Shown in pieces: positions 28,768 to 37,421 of a stretch of 64,000 nt of DNA. The position numbers were made by a program, and so were the translations under genes. Under the pieces are notes generated by a model that was not told where the DNA came from, did no database searches, and saw only the letters and a program-made list of their open reading frames with translations. The number at the start of each line of letters is the position of its first letter. Position 1 is the stretch's first letter. This stretch comes from an uncultured Lachnospiraceae bacterium (GTDB lineage: Bacteria; Bacillota; Clostridia; Lachnospirales; Lachnospiraceae): assembly GCA_944383325.1 (NCBI GenBank), contig CALWPC010000046.1:106027-170026 (forward strand), read 5' to 3'.

Positions 28768-29346
28768 TCAATCAATCATTACTTTAACAGGTGAACATTT
28801 ACCGCTATTACATTTACTTTCAGATACGCTACAAGCGGTAACTCCGAGTGTAATATTCAATAATGCTTTTATTACAACTTTATCTCCTGCTTTGGAAATA
28901 GGCGCTTCTACTGCAATACTACCATTAGTATTGATTTTCGTGTGCATAAATAAATTGACAGGTGTAATAATGGGGCGTTGCTCATTAAGGGCGTTATTGA
29001 TATTATCAAAGCAGTTTAGGTGTCCGTTGCCGTTATGATAGAAAAAATCATACATCTCTGGTCGGCAGCATGGGTGTAATAAATCATGTTCTCCGACGTC
29101 ATCTGAAAGAACTTTCATCATAGGGCGGTACAGGTTTGTATAAATGGTATCTCCAATTTTTAACTTCAAAGACTCATTACAGTCAATCGTTACTCCTGTC
29201 GATAAAAATTCATTTTGGCTATTTGTTACTTCTGCGAAAAAATCAACTACTTGCCCACCTTCCATATCAACTACGGTAATATTTTGATCTTGCTTAACAT
29301 CAATCTTTATACCCGCACATGCGGGTATTATATATTCTTCACTCAC
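28768..29346 (-). CDS. DUF1989 (urea carboxylase-associated) family protein
   Basis: 192 residues matching the urea-carboxylase/allophanate-associated DUF1989 pattern: ITVVDMEGGQVVDFFAE, then DVGEHDLLHPCCRPEMYD, NLFMHTKINTNGSIAVEAP, KAGDKVVIKALLNITLGVTACSVSE. Family members accompany urea amidolyase or act in pyrimidine/urea breakdown, but no urea carboxylase gene is in the window. Start is GTG 29346, 7 bases after GGAGG. The gene is visibly more AT-rich than its neighbours and lies beside the IS remnant, suggesting horizontal gain. Its own promoter lies upstream. Confidence 0.85.
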   Translation of the reverse strand: MSEEYIIPACAGIKIDVKQDQNITVVDMEGGQVVDFFAEVTNSQNEFLSTGVTIDCNESLKLKIGDTIYTNLYRPMMKVLSDDVGEHDLLHPCCRPEMYDFFYHNGNGHLNCFDNINNALNEQRPIITPVNLFMHTKINTNGSIAVEAPISKAGDKVVIKALLNITLGVTACSVSESKCNSGKCSPVKVMID

Positions 29347-29383
29347 TATTTTACCTCCACGGATTTAAATTTGTCTTTTTCTT

Positions 29384-29426
29384 ATTATAGCAATCAAGAG
29401 GAATTCGCACAAGTGTGTTATTCCTC
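29384..29426 (-). promoter_or_regulatory. Promoter and candidate operator of the DUF1989 gene
   Basis: Minus strand: TTGTGC (29412-29407), 17-base spacer, TATAAT (29389-29384) with an extended -10 TGC just before it. An inverted repeat (29398-29404 with 29420-29426) straddles the -35, a good position for a repressor. Confidence 0.65.
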
Positions 29427-29448
29427 TGTTTGATATTATATATCTGTT

Positions 29449-29691
29449 TTATAAGTTCAAGGAGAGAGTATTTTTCATAAATGAAAAATCTTCCTCTTGT
29501 TCCTTGACTTCTCTTTCTCTGTTATAATCAACAAATCTATCGTGAAGATATTGTCGTTGTTCTCTTAAATCCATATGTGAAGTGTCTCGCCCGTCTCGTT
29601 CCATTTCTCTTTTTAAATGCTCTTTTTCAGCTTTTGTTGTAGAAATAAACGTCAAACTCCGACCCATAATAAAGAGAGCGAAAACAACCAA
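29449..29691 (-). CDS. Hypothetical protein or gene fragment
   Basis: Highly charged 80-codon frame (EKEHLKREMERDGRDTSHMD, YLHDRFVDYNREREVKEQEE). No recognised family. Its first codons lie inside the terminator of the rsfS operon and no ribosome binding site stands before any of its ATGs, including the more likely one at 29667 (MGRSLTFI). It may be the tail of a larger lost gene brought with the DUF1989 patch. Reality of expression is doubtful. Confidence 0.3.
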   Translation of the reverse strand: MVVFALFIMGRSLTFISTTKAEKEHLKREMERDGRDTSHMDLREQRQYLHDRFVDYNREREVKEQEEDFSFMKNTLSLNL

Positions 29692-29713
29692 CCGTGCTTT
29701 CGCTCTCGTACAT
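29674..29713 (-). terminator. Intrinsic terminator of the rsfS-side operon
   Basis: 10-bp stem (29674-29683 with 29698-29707) with a 14-base loop. On the minus strand it is followed by TTTATTAT. It lies about 20 bases after the rsfS stop and ends the long minus-strand run. Confidence 0.75.
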
Positions 29714-29726
29714 TATGCTCTCAATT

Positions 29727-30080
29727 TTACAGTTCCTCGATCGTCCGAATTTTGCCATCCGCCCAGATGCGTTCCAGATCGTAAAACAGGCGGTCTTCCG
29801 TACAGAAAATATGCAAAATCAGATCCCCGTAATCCATCAATATCCAGTTGGCCGTGCGGTATCCCTCCACATGGCTGTGGTGATACCCGGCTTTAGCAAG
29901 ACATTCTTCCACGTTATCCGCCATCGCCTGCACCTGGTTACGGTTGAGTCCATCCGCGATCAGAAAGTAATTTGCTACGACAGAGACATCCTGAATATCA
30001 ATAATGCGAATATCCTGTGCCTTTTTGTCCTCAAGCGCTTTATACGCGAGTTTTAACATTTGTGTCGATGTTGTCTCCAT
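29727..30080 (-). CDS. rsfS: Ribosome silencing factor RsfS
   Basis: Binds L14 of the 50S subunit and blocks subunit joining in starvation or stationary phase. RsfS/Iojap patterns: ALEDKKAQDIRIIDIQDVSVVANYFLIADG, HVEGYRTANWILMDYGDLILHIF across the domain. 117 residues from ATG 30080 (METTSTQMLK), 4 bases after GGAGGG; a longer frame runs upstream but inside yqeK. Overlaps the end of yqeK by 41 bases. Confidence 0.92.
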   Translation of the reverse strand: METTSTQMLKLAYKALEDKKAQDIRIIDIQDVSVVANYFLIADGLNRNQVQAMADNVEECLAKAGYHHSHVEGYRTANWILMDYGDLILHIFCTEDRLFYDLERIWADGKIRTIEEL

Positions 30081-30681
30081 GATTCCCTCCATATTGTTGT
30101 CCAATATAATAATCATATGTTTTTTGTGTGATCGGATCGACCGCTCCATTATTATCTTTTAAAAATTGAAGCGTATCCTCTAAAATCATCACAAGCGCCC
30201 GATCCATATCCCGAAACGCCATCTGACGAATTTCCGGCAGGCGCGGCGCCCTGCGGCGATTCGGTTCAATATAGTCCGCGATATAAATAATTTTGTCCAG
30301 TACACCCATATCCGGTTTACCGGTTGTATGATTTAAAATAGCGCTGATAATCTCATCATCGTGAACATTATACTTTTTCATTGCGAGAAATGCGCCAAGT
30401 TTTGCATGTAACAGAGCCGGATAAGAACGCTCTACTTCCGTCATCTGAATATTGTATTTATTGCACAAATAAATTTTCCGTTCCGGAGGAATACATTTCG
30501 CCGCATCATGCAACAGTCCGGCCAACCTGGCCTTTTCAATATCATACCCGTGACACATTGCCATAGCTGCGGCGAGATAAGACACGGCAACCGTATGCTG
30601 AAAACGCTTCTTGTCCAACTGCTTTTTGACTTCCCGCTCAATCATGGAAGTTTTATTCAGCTCCACCTGTTTTCTCAGCAT
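30040..30681 (-). CDS. yqeK: YqeK-type HD-domain bis(5'-nucleosyl)-tetraphosphatase
   Basis: HD hydrolase that cleaves Ap4A symmetrically to ADP in Firmicutes. HD motif in LAGLLHDAAKCIPPERK near residues 55-70, with His in HAKLGAFLA and ILNHTTGKPDM. 213 residues. Start ATG 30681 is chosen among nearby ATGs because AGGA is 9 bases upstream; it overlaps nadD by 29 bases and rsfS by 41. Confidence 0.88.
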   Translation of the reverse strand: MLRKQVELNKTSMIEREVKKQLDKKRFQHTVAVSYLAAAMAMCHGYDIEKARLAGLLHDAAKCIPPERKIYLCNKYNIQMTEVERSYPALLHAKLGAFLAMKKYNVHDDEIISAILNHTTGKPDMGVLDKIIYIADYIEPNRRRAPRLPEIRQMAFRDMDRALVMILEDTLQFLKDNNGAVDPITQKTYDYYIGQQYGGNHGDNIDTNVKTRV

Positions 30682-31327
30682 GATCATCCATCCTTTCTGT
30701 ATGTGAATCAAAACCGGAACATCCGTATAACTGATGCGTCCGAATATAATGCTCTACGGCGGGAGGAATCAATTCCCTGACCGCTTCTCCGTCTGCAATT
30801 CGCCTGCGTATCTCACTGGATGAGACGCTCATACGCGGAATATTCAGAAGACCAATCTGTGCTTGAAACTGATCCGTCACACGCGCCATCTGCTCCGACA
30901 GCTCTTCCGAGACGACGAGCCCCCGATTCGCCACCAACAGGATACACAATTTTGCAATAACGTCCGGCTTTCTCCACGATGCAAAACTGCGCAGCGAATC
31001 ACCGCCCATAATAAAATAAAACTGCGTATTCGGATAACGCTCGTGCAGTTTCTGTAAGGTATCATAAGTATATGTGTATCCACTTCGGTGCATTTCAAAC
31101 AGAGACAACTGCAAAAATGGTTCGCCATGCAAAGCTGCTTTGATCATCTCAATGCGATGGTTGGCGCTTATAAGCTCCACATGCTGTTTATGAGGCGGTA
31201 CTTTAGACGGCATGACCCACACCGTGTCCAGACCAAACTGGTTATATGCCGTATTGGCCAATGCCAGATGTCCGTAGTGAATAGGATTAAACGTCCCGCC
31301 CATAATGCCGATTTTTTTATAAATCAT
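30653..31327 (-). CDS. nadD: Nicotinate-nucleotide adenylyltransferase
   Basis: Adenylates nicotinate mononucleotide in NAD synthesis. GGTFNPIHYGHLALA nucleotide-binding motif near residue 10, and the SSSEIRRRI motif near 177. 224 residues, with a C-terminal tail extending past the usual end (GFDSHTERMDDHAEKTGG). The ATG overlaps the yhbY stop (ATGA). Confidence 0.94.
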   Translation of the reverse strand: MIYKKIGIMGGTFNPIHYGHLALANTAYNQFGLDTVWVMPSKVPPHKQHVELISANHRIEMIKAALHGEPFLQLSLFEMHRSGYTYTYDTLQKLHERYPNTQFYFIMGGDSLRSFASWRKPDVIAKLCILLVANRGLVVSEELSEQMARVTDQFQAQIGLLNIPRMSVSSSEIRRRIADGEAVRELIPPAVEHYIRTHQLYGCSGFDSHTERMDDHAEKTGGAE

Positions 31328-31608
31328 AGCACAATCTTTTTGTTCTCCTTTGACTCGCGATACAAAACAATTTTACGGCCGATCACATGGACAACCGCTG
31401 CACGCGTGCGCTCCGCCAATACCGAAGCCAATTCCTTCGGCTCGTCCATACAGTTTTTCAGCACATTAATTTTAATCAGTTCCCTTGCTTCTAGCGCCTC
31501 CGACACGGCCTGCGTAAGCTCCGGCGTAACTCCGGCTTTTCCAACCGAGAAGATGCAGTCCATGGCCGAGGCAAGCCCTTTCAAATAAGCCCTCTGTTTA
31601 CTTGTCAT
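31324..31608 (-). CDS. yhbY: YhbY-type CRM-domain RNA-binding protein
   Basis: Ribosome assembly-related RNA-binding protein, one CRM domain: MTSKQRAYLKGLASAMDCIF, then VGKAGVTPELTQAVSEALEA and the ELASVLAERTRAAVVHVIGRK end. 94 residues. In related genomes obgE precedes it; here rng does. Confidence 0.93.
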   Translation of the reverse strand: MTSKQRAYLKGLASAMDCIFSVGKAGVTPELTQAVSEALEARELIKINVLKNCMDEPKELASVLAERTRAAVVHVIGRKIVLYRESKENKKIVL

Positions 31609-31682
31609 ATTATTCTCTCCAATAAATCATTTATCCGTCAACTTCCAATCAAAACATTTGAAATGTTTCTATCCATATCTTA

Positions 31683-32894
31683 TCAGGTTCCGCTCGATCT
31701 GGCAAGCTGTCTGTGTTCCAGTTCGCAAAGCGGCCTCTCTCTCTTTCTTCTCGTCACTTCCACGAGTCCGAGCGCAGTCATATCAACGACAATCGGAGAC
31801 TGCGGATCCGATAGAAATGCCGTTCTCAGAGCTTCAAGGACACGATCATTATTTTCCGGCCGGTTCATATTGATAAAATCAATAATAATAATTCCGCATA
31901 ATCTGCGCAGTCTGATCTGAAACGCAATTTCCTTGGCGGCTTCCATATTAATGCGGCAAATGGCATCCTCTTTATTTTTGCCCGCCGTATTTTTCCCGGA
32001 ATTCACATCAATACTTACAAGCGCCTCCGTCTGTTCAATTACGATTGATGCTCCTGAGGAAAGCCATATTTTTTTCTTACAAAGCGCGTCCATCAGCTGT
32101 TGATCTACATTATATAATTTTGATAACGGCAACAGACGGTCGTCGTAAAACCGTACCGGAATCTTGGTCTGGCTGTTTTTCAGCTCCTCATAAATTTCCG
32201 GCAAATCCGTAATAATTTCTGAATACTCATGTGTATAAAAACTATTTAAAATAGACGCCGCGCTTTCGTCAGGCCGGTAAAGGCAGCTGTAACAGGTACG
32301 CATACGGCTGTAGGTCAGAATTTTCTCCCATTTGTTGGCTAACCGGAAAAGTTCGTCGTTTAATTCAGACACAGAAGCATCTTTACTTTCCGTGCGGAAC
32401 AACACGCCGCAGCCCTGCGGGACAACAGACTGCGAGCGATACCATTCCTGCAGTCTTGCGCAGTCTTCAGGCGAAAGGCGCCTGGAAAAAAAAGCGCCGG
32501 GATATGCGGGCTGAAGAATACAAAGTGGACTAATCAGTGTTAATCGCGTGCTGACTGTCGGCGTTTTGGATTTCACCGCCTCTTTTGTCACCTGAACAAC
32601 TAACTCATCTCCCTGACAAATTTTCGAGGAACCAAGCTTTTTTGTAAAAAAAGCCTCTTCGATATGATCAAGCGGCAAATAGCAGGACACGCCTTTTTCA
32701 ATTTCCACAAATGCAGCGCATAAATTTGAAAGCACTTTGCTGACACGCGCAATATAAATACGGTTTAATACGCTTTCCTGCTGTTCAAAAAAAAATTTAA
32801 TCTGCGCAAGGCGACGTCCGGCAAGCAGTCCGGCAACGCGCTCGTTTTGATAGGGCTCTGCAGTTGTAATCAACAATTTTCCCTGTTCATCCAT
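31683..32894 (-). CDS. Ribonuclease G/E family
   Basis: Endoribonuclease of the RNase E/G family. An N-terminal S1-like region (IYIARVSKVLSNLCAAFVEI, with GVSCYLPLDHI) and the catalytic Asp pair in VSIDVNSGKN and IIDFINM. It ends at TRKRERPLCELEHRQL and has no CPxC zinc-link or C-terminal extension, the short form common in Clostridia. 403 residues from ATG 32894 (MDEQGKLLI), preceded by GGGGG. The usual downstream rplU block has moved (see findings). Confidence 0.88.
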   Translation of the reverse strand: MDEQGKLLITTAEPYQNERVAGLLAGRRLAQIKFFFEQQESVLNRIYIARVSKVLSNLCAAFVEIEKGVSCYLPLDHIEEAFFTKKLGSSKICQGDELVVQVTKEAVKSKTPTVSTRLTLISPLCILQPAYPGAFFSRRLSPEDCARLQEWYRSQSVVPQGCGVLFRTESKDASVSELNDELFRLANKWEKILTYSRMRTCYSCLYRPDESAASILNSFYTHEYSEIITDLPEIYEELKNSQTKIPVRFYDDRLLPLSKLYNVDQQLMDALCKKKIWLSSGASIVIEQTEALVSIDVNSGKNTAGKNKEDAICRINMEAAKEIAFQIRLRRLCGIIIIDFINMNRPENNDRVLEALRTAFLSDPQSPIVVDMTALGLVEVTRRKRERPLCELEHRQLARSSGT

Positions 32895-32919
32895 AATAAC
32901 CCCCGTGATTGTCTGTCGT

Positions 32920-33657
32920 TTACATTCCTGCGCATACTTCCGCCTCTGTTTCATATGCACTGAGCGGTACAAATGAACGCACCTCTTCTTCATTGGCGGA
33001 AATATCTGCATACAGCTCTGTGCGGTGAATCAGATAATCAAACGCACCTCTTTCACAGCCTGCATATGTACACAGCGCATCAAGAAGCAGCTCTGGCTTT
33101 AAATTCCGGCTACTGCCGGCCGCAAGGCGTACACGTAAAACCGGTTTCTTTTCTATAAATTCCATGCAGGCTGAATAAACCATCGGGCGAATATCAACCA
33201 TCTGCACACTTTTTTTTGTCTTTTTTTCAATCAAAATGTGTTCTTCGTTCAAAAAGTGTTCCAAGATGGCGGAATCCTCAAAAAAAGATGCCGGCCGATA
33301 CCTGCACGAAATCTCATAGTCCGCTGCGGCAACAACAGACATTGCGCTGTGACTCTGCTGCTTTAGCATTCGATAATCCACCACTTCGATCCCCTCAACC
33401 ATCTGTTCGTTTAATCTGTGCAAAGCCTCTGCAGGCTCCGGGGAAGAATGAAGCTCAATATCCATGTATTCTCCGTCACTGGTCAGACCGAGTCCAAGCG
33501 GCGCAGCAAAACTCATCACCTGATGCGGACTGTAGCCTTCCGTATAAACAATATCCAACCCTGAGCGCCGAATCGCTTTCTGAAAGAAGCGCATGACATC
33601 CAGATGTCCGATAAATTTCATCACACCGTACTTTCGAAATTTAATTCTGATTTTCAT
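32920..33657 (-). CDS. TIGR03936 radical SAM-linked protein (DUF2344)
   Basis: 245 residues, starting MKIRIKFRKYGVMKFIGHLD, with the family pattern EGYSPHQVMSFAAPLGLGLTSDGEYMDIE. Family function is unknown, but it always travels with the TIGR03960 radical SAM gene, here immediately upstream (17-base overlap), and with RNase G downstream. The start at ATG 33657 is favoured over the upstream GTG/ATG frames within the radical SAM gene. Confidence 0.9.
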   Translation of the reverse strand: MKIRIKFRKYGVMKFIGHLDVMRFFQKAIRRSGLDIVYTEGYSPHQVMSFAAPLGLGLTSDGEYMDIELHSSPEPAEALHRLNEQMVEGIEVVDYRMLKQQSHSAMSVVAAADYEISCRYRPASFFEDSAILEHFLNEEHILIEKKTKKSVQMVDIRPMVYSACMEFIEKKPVLRVRLAAGSSRNLKPELLLDALCTYAGCERGAFDYLIHRTELYADISANEEEVRSFVPLSAYETEAEVCAGM

Positions 33658-35506
33658 AACATACCCCGCTCTTATAGCGCGCCGCGCCACACCCTGAACA
33701 TCCCTGGCGGCAATTACGCGTCACATCCGCCTGTTTTGCCCGCTCATATTCGTTCAGCAGAAAACGCTTGCTTACGCCAATATCAATGAAATCCCACGGC
33801 AGCAGTTCCCCGGTATCACGTTCACGGTTGGCATAAAAGGCAGGATCCAACCCGCACTCTTCAAACGCGCTCATCCATTTCTGATTGTCAAAAAAATCAC
33901 TCCAACTATCAAACATGCATCCCTTTTCATAAGCCCGGAGGATGACAGACGATACTTTTCGGTCTCCCCTGGCCAATACGCCTTCTAAAACGCTTAAATC
34001 CGCCTCATGCCAGTTGTATTTTAAGCTTTTCCGATTGTGTTGACGTTTCATCTCATCATTTACAATTTTCGCTTTATCTAAAAATTCTTTTTTTGTATTC
34101 ATCGGCGCCCATTGAAATGGGGTAAACGGTTTTGGTACAAAAAAGGAAGAACTGGCGGTAATCTGACATTTTCCGTTCCGATTTTCCTTTGGAATTTCAT
34201 AATACCGCCGCGCCACTTTTTCAGATAAATGGGCAATCTCCAATAAATCCGCCGTAGTTTCCCCTGGCAGGCCAAGCATAAAATAAAGCTTCACTTTATT
34301 CCAACCGCCCTCGAAAGCCTGCCCGGCTCCCTCGAGAATCATCTCTTCCGTCAGTCCTTTATTAATGACATTGCGCATTCTCTGTGATCCCGCCTCCGGC
34401 GCAAACGTAAGACTGCTCTTGCGCACATCCTGGATTTTGCTCATGACATCCAGAGAAAACGTGTCAATCCGCAGCGACGGAAGAGAAATATTGACTGCCG
34501 TACTTCCAATATTCTCAATCAAAAACGTGATTAACTCAGAGAGCTCCCGGTAATCACTGGAACTGAGCGAACTGAGACTGATTTCTTCATGTCCCGTATT
34601 TTTTAACATATCCACGGCCAGTTTTTTCAGCACCTCGACATTGCGCTCGCGAAGCGGCCGATATACCATACCCGCCTGACAAAACCGGCATCCCCGGATA
34701 CATCCGCGCAAAATTTCCAGTACGACCCGATCCTGCGTCGCTTTAATAAACGGCACGACCGGCGCTTTCGGATAACAGGCGGCCGAGAGATCCTCTACCA
34801 CCTGACGCGCCACCGTCTTTGGGACGTCTTCCCTGACCGGTGTAAACGCAGTCAGGCGGCCGTATTCATCATAGGAAGCCTCATAAAGAGACGGAACATA
34901 CAGACCGGGAATGTGCGATGCGCGGAATAAAAATTCTTCCCGGGAAACTCCTTCTTCTTTTGCCCGGATATAGACATCCATCAATTCCCGATAAACTGTT
35001 TCTCCTTCTCCAATATAAAAAATATCAAAAAATTCCGCTATCGGTTCCGGGTTGTATGTGCACGGGCCGCCCCCGATAACAATCGGGTCATCCCATGTCC
35101 GATCCTTTGCTCTGAGTGCAATCTGCGACAAATCAAGAATCTGCAGCACGTTCGTATAACACATCTCATACTGCAGTGTAATTCCAAGAAAATCAAACGC
35201 TTTTACCGGATCCTGACTCTCCAGAGCAAACAGAGGAATATGTTCTCTTCGCATCTGCGCATCCAAATCCGGCCACGGCGAATAAACGCGCTCGCACCAG
35301 ATGTCATCCCAACGGTTAAACATATCATATAAAATCTGAATTCCCAGATGCGACATTCCGATTTCATATACGTCCGGAAAACACATGACAAAGCGGACCG
35401 CAACATCCTCTTTTCTCTTCATTACTGAATTGACTTCATTGCCAATATAACGTGCCGGCTTTTCTACTTGCAGCAGCAGTTCTTCGCTTAAAGCCAGTTT
35501 GCGCAT
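33641..35506 (-). CDS. TIGR03960 family B12-binding radical SAM protein
   Basis: 621 residues. N-terminal B12-binding-like domain (CFPDVYEIGMSHLGIQILYDM; GGGPCTYNPEPIAEFFDIF) and a radical SAM domain whose 4Fe-4S ligands are in RGCIRGCRFCQAGM near residue 260. The C-terminal part ends in a Cys-rich tail (RNCRQGCSGCGAARYKSGVC), possibly a second metal site. Substrate unknown; context with RNase G and the DUF2344 gene suggests RNA/translation. Start ATG 35506 is 6 bases after GAGAGG; the ATG at 35512 directly abuts the site. Confidence 0.9.
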   Translation of the reverse strand: MRKLALSEELLLQVEKPARYIGNEVNSVMKRKEDVAVRFVMCFPDVYEIGMSHLGIQILYDMFNRWDDIWCERVYSPWPDLDAQMRREHIPLFALESQDPVKAFDFLGITLQYEMCYTNVLQILDLSQIALRAKDRTWDDPIVIGGGPCTYNPEPIAEFFDIFYIGEGETVYRELMDVYIRAKEEGVSREEFLFRASHIPGLYVPSLYEASYDEYGRLTAFTPVREDVPKTVARQVVEDLSAACYPKAPVVPFIKATQDRVVLEILRGCIRGCRFCQAGMVYRPLRERNVEVLKKLAVDMLKNTGHEEISLSSLSSSDYRELSELITFLIENIGSTAVNISLPSLRIDTFSLDVMSKIQDVRKSSLTFAPEAGSQRMRNVINKGLTEEMILEGAGQAFEGGWNKVKLYFMLGLPGETTADLLEIAHLSEKVARRYYEIPKENRNGKCQITASSSFFVPKPFTPFQWAPMNTKKEFLDKAKIVNDEMKRQHNRKSLKYNWHEADLSVLEGVLARGDRKVSSVILRAYEKGCMFDSWSDFFDNQKWMSAFEECGLDPAFYANRERDTGELLPWDFIDIGVSKRFLLNEYERAKQADVTRNCRQGCSGCGAARYKSGVCYENQN

Positions 35507-35525
35507 AGCCATCCTCTCTTCTCTC

Positions 35526-36806
35526 TTATCTTCTGGATAATTCTTCCGTGATCTGCGCCCATGTCAGGTTTTTTTCTACCATGAGCACCATCGCATGATA
35601 CAAAAAGTCTGCCATTTCGTACTTAATCTCTTCCGGATCTGGATTTTTGGCAGCGATGATAATTTCTGTCGCCTCTTCTCCAAGTTTTTTTAAAATTTTG
35701 TCAATCCCTTTATCAAACAGATAATTGGTATACGACCCCTCTTTCGGATGTTCTTTTCGATCAAGAATCGTAGCATATTCCTGTAAAAAGACGCGCAGTC
35801 CCTCCGGATCGTCATCGGCAGACGGCGCATATTCTTTGCTCTGCTTGGACGAATTCAAGGCAACAGTCTCTAACGCCGTAATCGGAGTATAAAAACAGCT
35901 GTTATGCCCGGTGTGACACGCCGGTCCAAGTGTACGCACTTTTGCGAGCAGCGTATCCCGGTCACAGTCAATCGAAAGCGAACGGACAAATTGCAAATTT
36001 CCGCTTGTCTCCCCTTTGACCCACAATTCTTGCCTGCTGCGGCTGTAATAAGTCATTTTTCCGGTCCGAATCGTTGTTTCAAACGCTTCCTCATTCATAT
36101 AGGCAACCATCAGAACCTCATTTGTCGCATCATCCTGCACGACAACCGGTAACAGTCCGTCCTTGTTTAACTCAAATTCATCAAAAGTCAGCGCGCTTTT
36201 CAGAGAGCCAACCGCAATCCCCTGCTGTGCAAGATAATGTTTTAATTCAAACAGATTCTGATGCGGCTGACTCACATAATCACCGGAAACGCCGCTGATC
36301 GTATCGTCCGAAAGATCCCTGGCAAGCTCCTCCGGATCGCTCGTATTTTCAATTAAAAGTAAGTTTTTATCGGTATCAATGGAATCTTTGGAAATCAGAA
36401 AATCGGCATAACGGTCAATATACTCGCGGTGCGCAATATAGTCATCAACCCATTCTGTGTACACGGCAAGCTTTTCTTTCCCGAAACGTTTATACGATTC
36501 CTCAAGCACAAGATCCGCGGCATCGTCGCGCATATTGATGACGGCGACCGCCGCCCCGGCATACAGCAGCTTCTTGACATCCTCAAAACGTTTCGCCGTT
36601 CCGCCGGCAAAAATCGGAAGCTCCGTAAGCTGCGCCGCTTCACGCAAAAAGGAAAGCGCGCCGTCGTGCTCCTCATCCGTCTGAGACCAGTCAAACAGCA
36701 GCAGCGCATCCGCGCCGTTATTTTCATATATTTTGATTAATTCACGGGAATACGCTGTCAGCTCACCCGAAATAATCATATTGGGTACAATCAGTTTTTG
36801 TTCCAT
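35526..36806 (-). CDS. hisIE: Bifunctional HisIE with an N-terminal TIM-barrel-like domain
   Basis: Histidine biosynthesis steps 2 and 3 (PRATP pyrophosphohydrolase and PRAMP cyclohydrolase). Residues about 1-210 are a degenerate HisA/HisF-like barrel region ([35 protein letters not shown]). The HisI domain follows ([43 protein letters not shown] with zinc Cys residues). The HisE domain is at the end ([28 protein letters not shown]). 426 residues versus about 210 for plain HisIE; the long form is common in Lachnospiraceae. Whether the barrel region is active is unknown. Confidence 0.88.
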   Translation of the reverse strand: MEQKLIVPNMIISGELTAYSRELIKIYENNGADALLLFDWSQTDEEHDGALSFLREAAQLTELPIFAGGTAKRFEDVKKLLYAGAAVAVINMRDDAADLVLEESYKRFGKEKLAVYTEWVDDYIAHREYIDRYADFLISKDSIDTDKNLLLIENTSDPEELARDLSDDTISGVSGDYVSQPHQNLFELKHYLAQQGIAVGSLKSALTFDEFELNKDGLLPVVVQDDATNEVLMVAYMNEEAFETTIRTGKMTYYSRSRQELWVKGETSGNLQFVRSLSIDCDRDTLLAKVRTLGPACHTGHNSCFYTPITALETVALNSSKQSKEYAPSADDDPEGLRVFLQEYATILDRKEHPKEGSYTNYLFDKGIDKILKKLGEEATEIIIAAKNPDPEEIKYEMADFLYHAMVLMVEKNLTWAQITEELSRR

Positions 36807-36824
36807 CGCCCTCTTCTAACCTCC

Positions 36825-37421
36825 TTAATCTCCAAGGCTCCCCTTTGTGGACAACACATCGACAATGCGGGGATCCATCTGTACCGCTTCATCCAGAGCC
36901 TTTGAAAATGCCTTGAACATCGCTTCAATCAGATGATGATTATTCGTGCCCGCCAACTGTTTAAAATGCAGATTCATTCCTGCGCTGTATGCGACTGCAT
37001 AAAAAAACTCCCGCACCATTTCCGTGTCAAAATAGCCGACCCGATCTACAGTCAGCGCAACATCACTGTCAAAATACGGACGCCCGCACAGGTCTACCGC
37101 GCACAAAATAAGAGCGTCATCCATCGGAAGAATACGGTCGCCATAACGGCAAATCCCCTTCTTATTCCCGATGGCTTTCCGAATCGCCGTGCCAAGCGCA
37201 ATGCCGGTATCCTCGATTGTATGGTGGCAATCCACATACAGATCACCGCTGACCTTCACTTCGAGATCAAACAGGCCATGTCTTGCAAATCCATTGAGCA
37301 TATGATCAAAAAAGCCAATGCCGGTTTCCACTGACGCCTGGCCGGATCCGTCAATGGTCAAAGAAAGTTGGATTTTTGTTTCTACCGTGTTTCGCTGCAC
37401 GGACGCCGTTCTTTTATTCAT
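36825..37421 (-). CDS. hisB: Imidazoleglycerol-phosphate dehydratase
   Basis: Step 6 of histidine synthesis, dehydrating IGP to imidazole acetol phosphate. Metal-binding His patterns: GIGFFDHMLNGFARHG, VDCHHTIEDTGIALG, and NNHHLIEAMFKAF. 198 residues, monofunctional. Start ATG 37421 lies 8 bases after GGGAGGG and overlaps the hisD stop by 8 bases. Confidence 0.95.
   Translation of the reverse strand: MNKRTASVQRNTVETKIQLSLTIDGSGQASVETGIGFFDHMLNGFARHGLFDLEVKVSGDLYVDCHHTIEDTGIALGTAIRKAIGNKKGICRYGDRILPMDDALILCAVDLCGRPYFDSDVALTVDRVGYFDTEMVREFFYAVAYSAGMNLHFKQLAGTNNHHLIEAMFKAFSKALDEAVQMDPRIVDVLSTKGSLGD

Noticed and set aside
31630..31682. Palindrome between yhbY and rng as a terminator
   Set aside because: Loop too small and no convincing T run.
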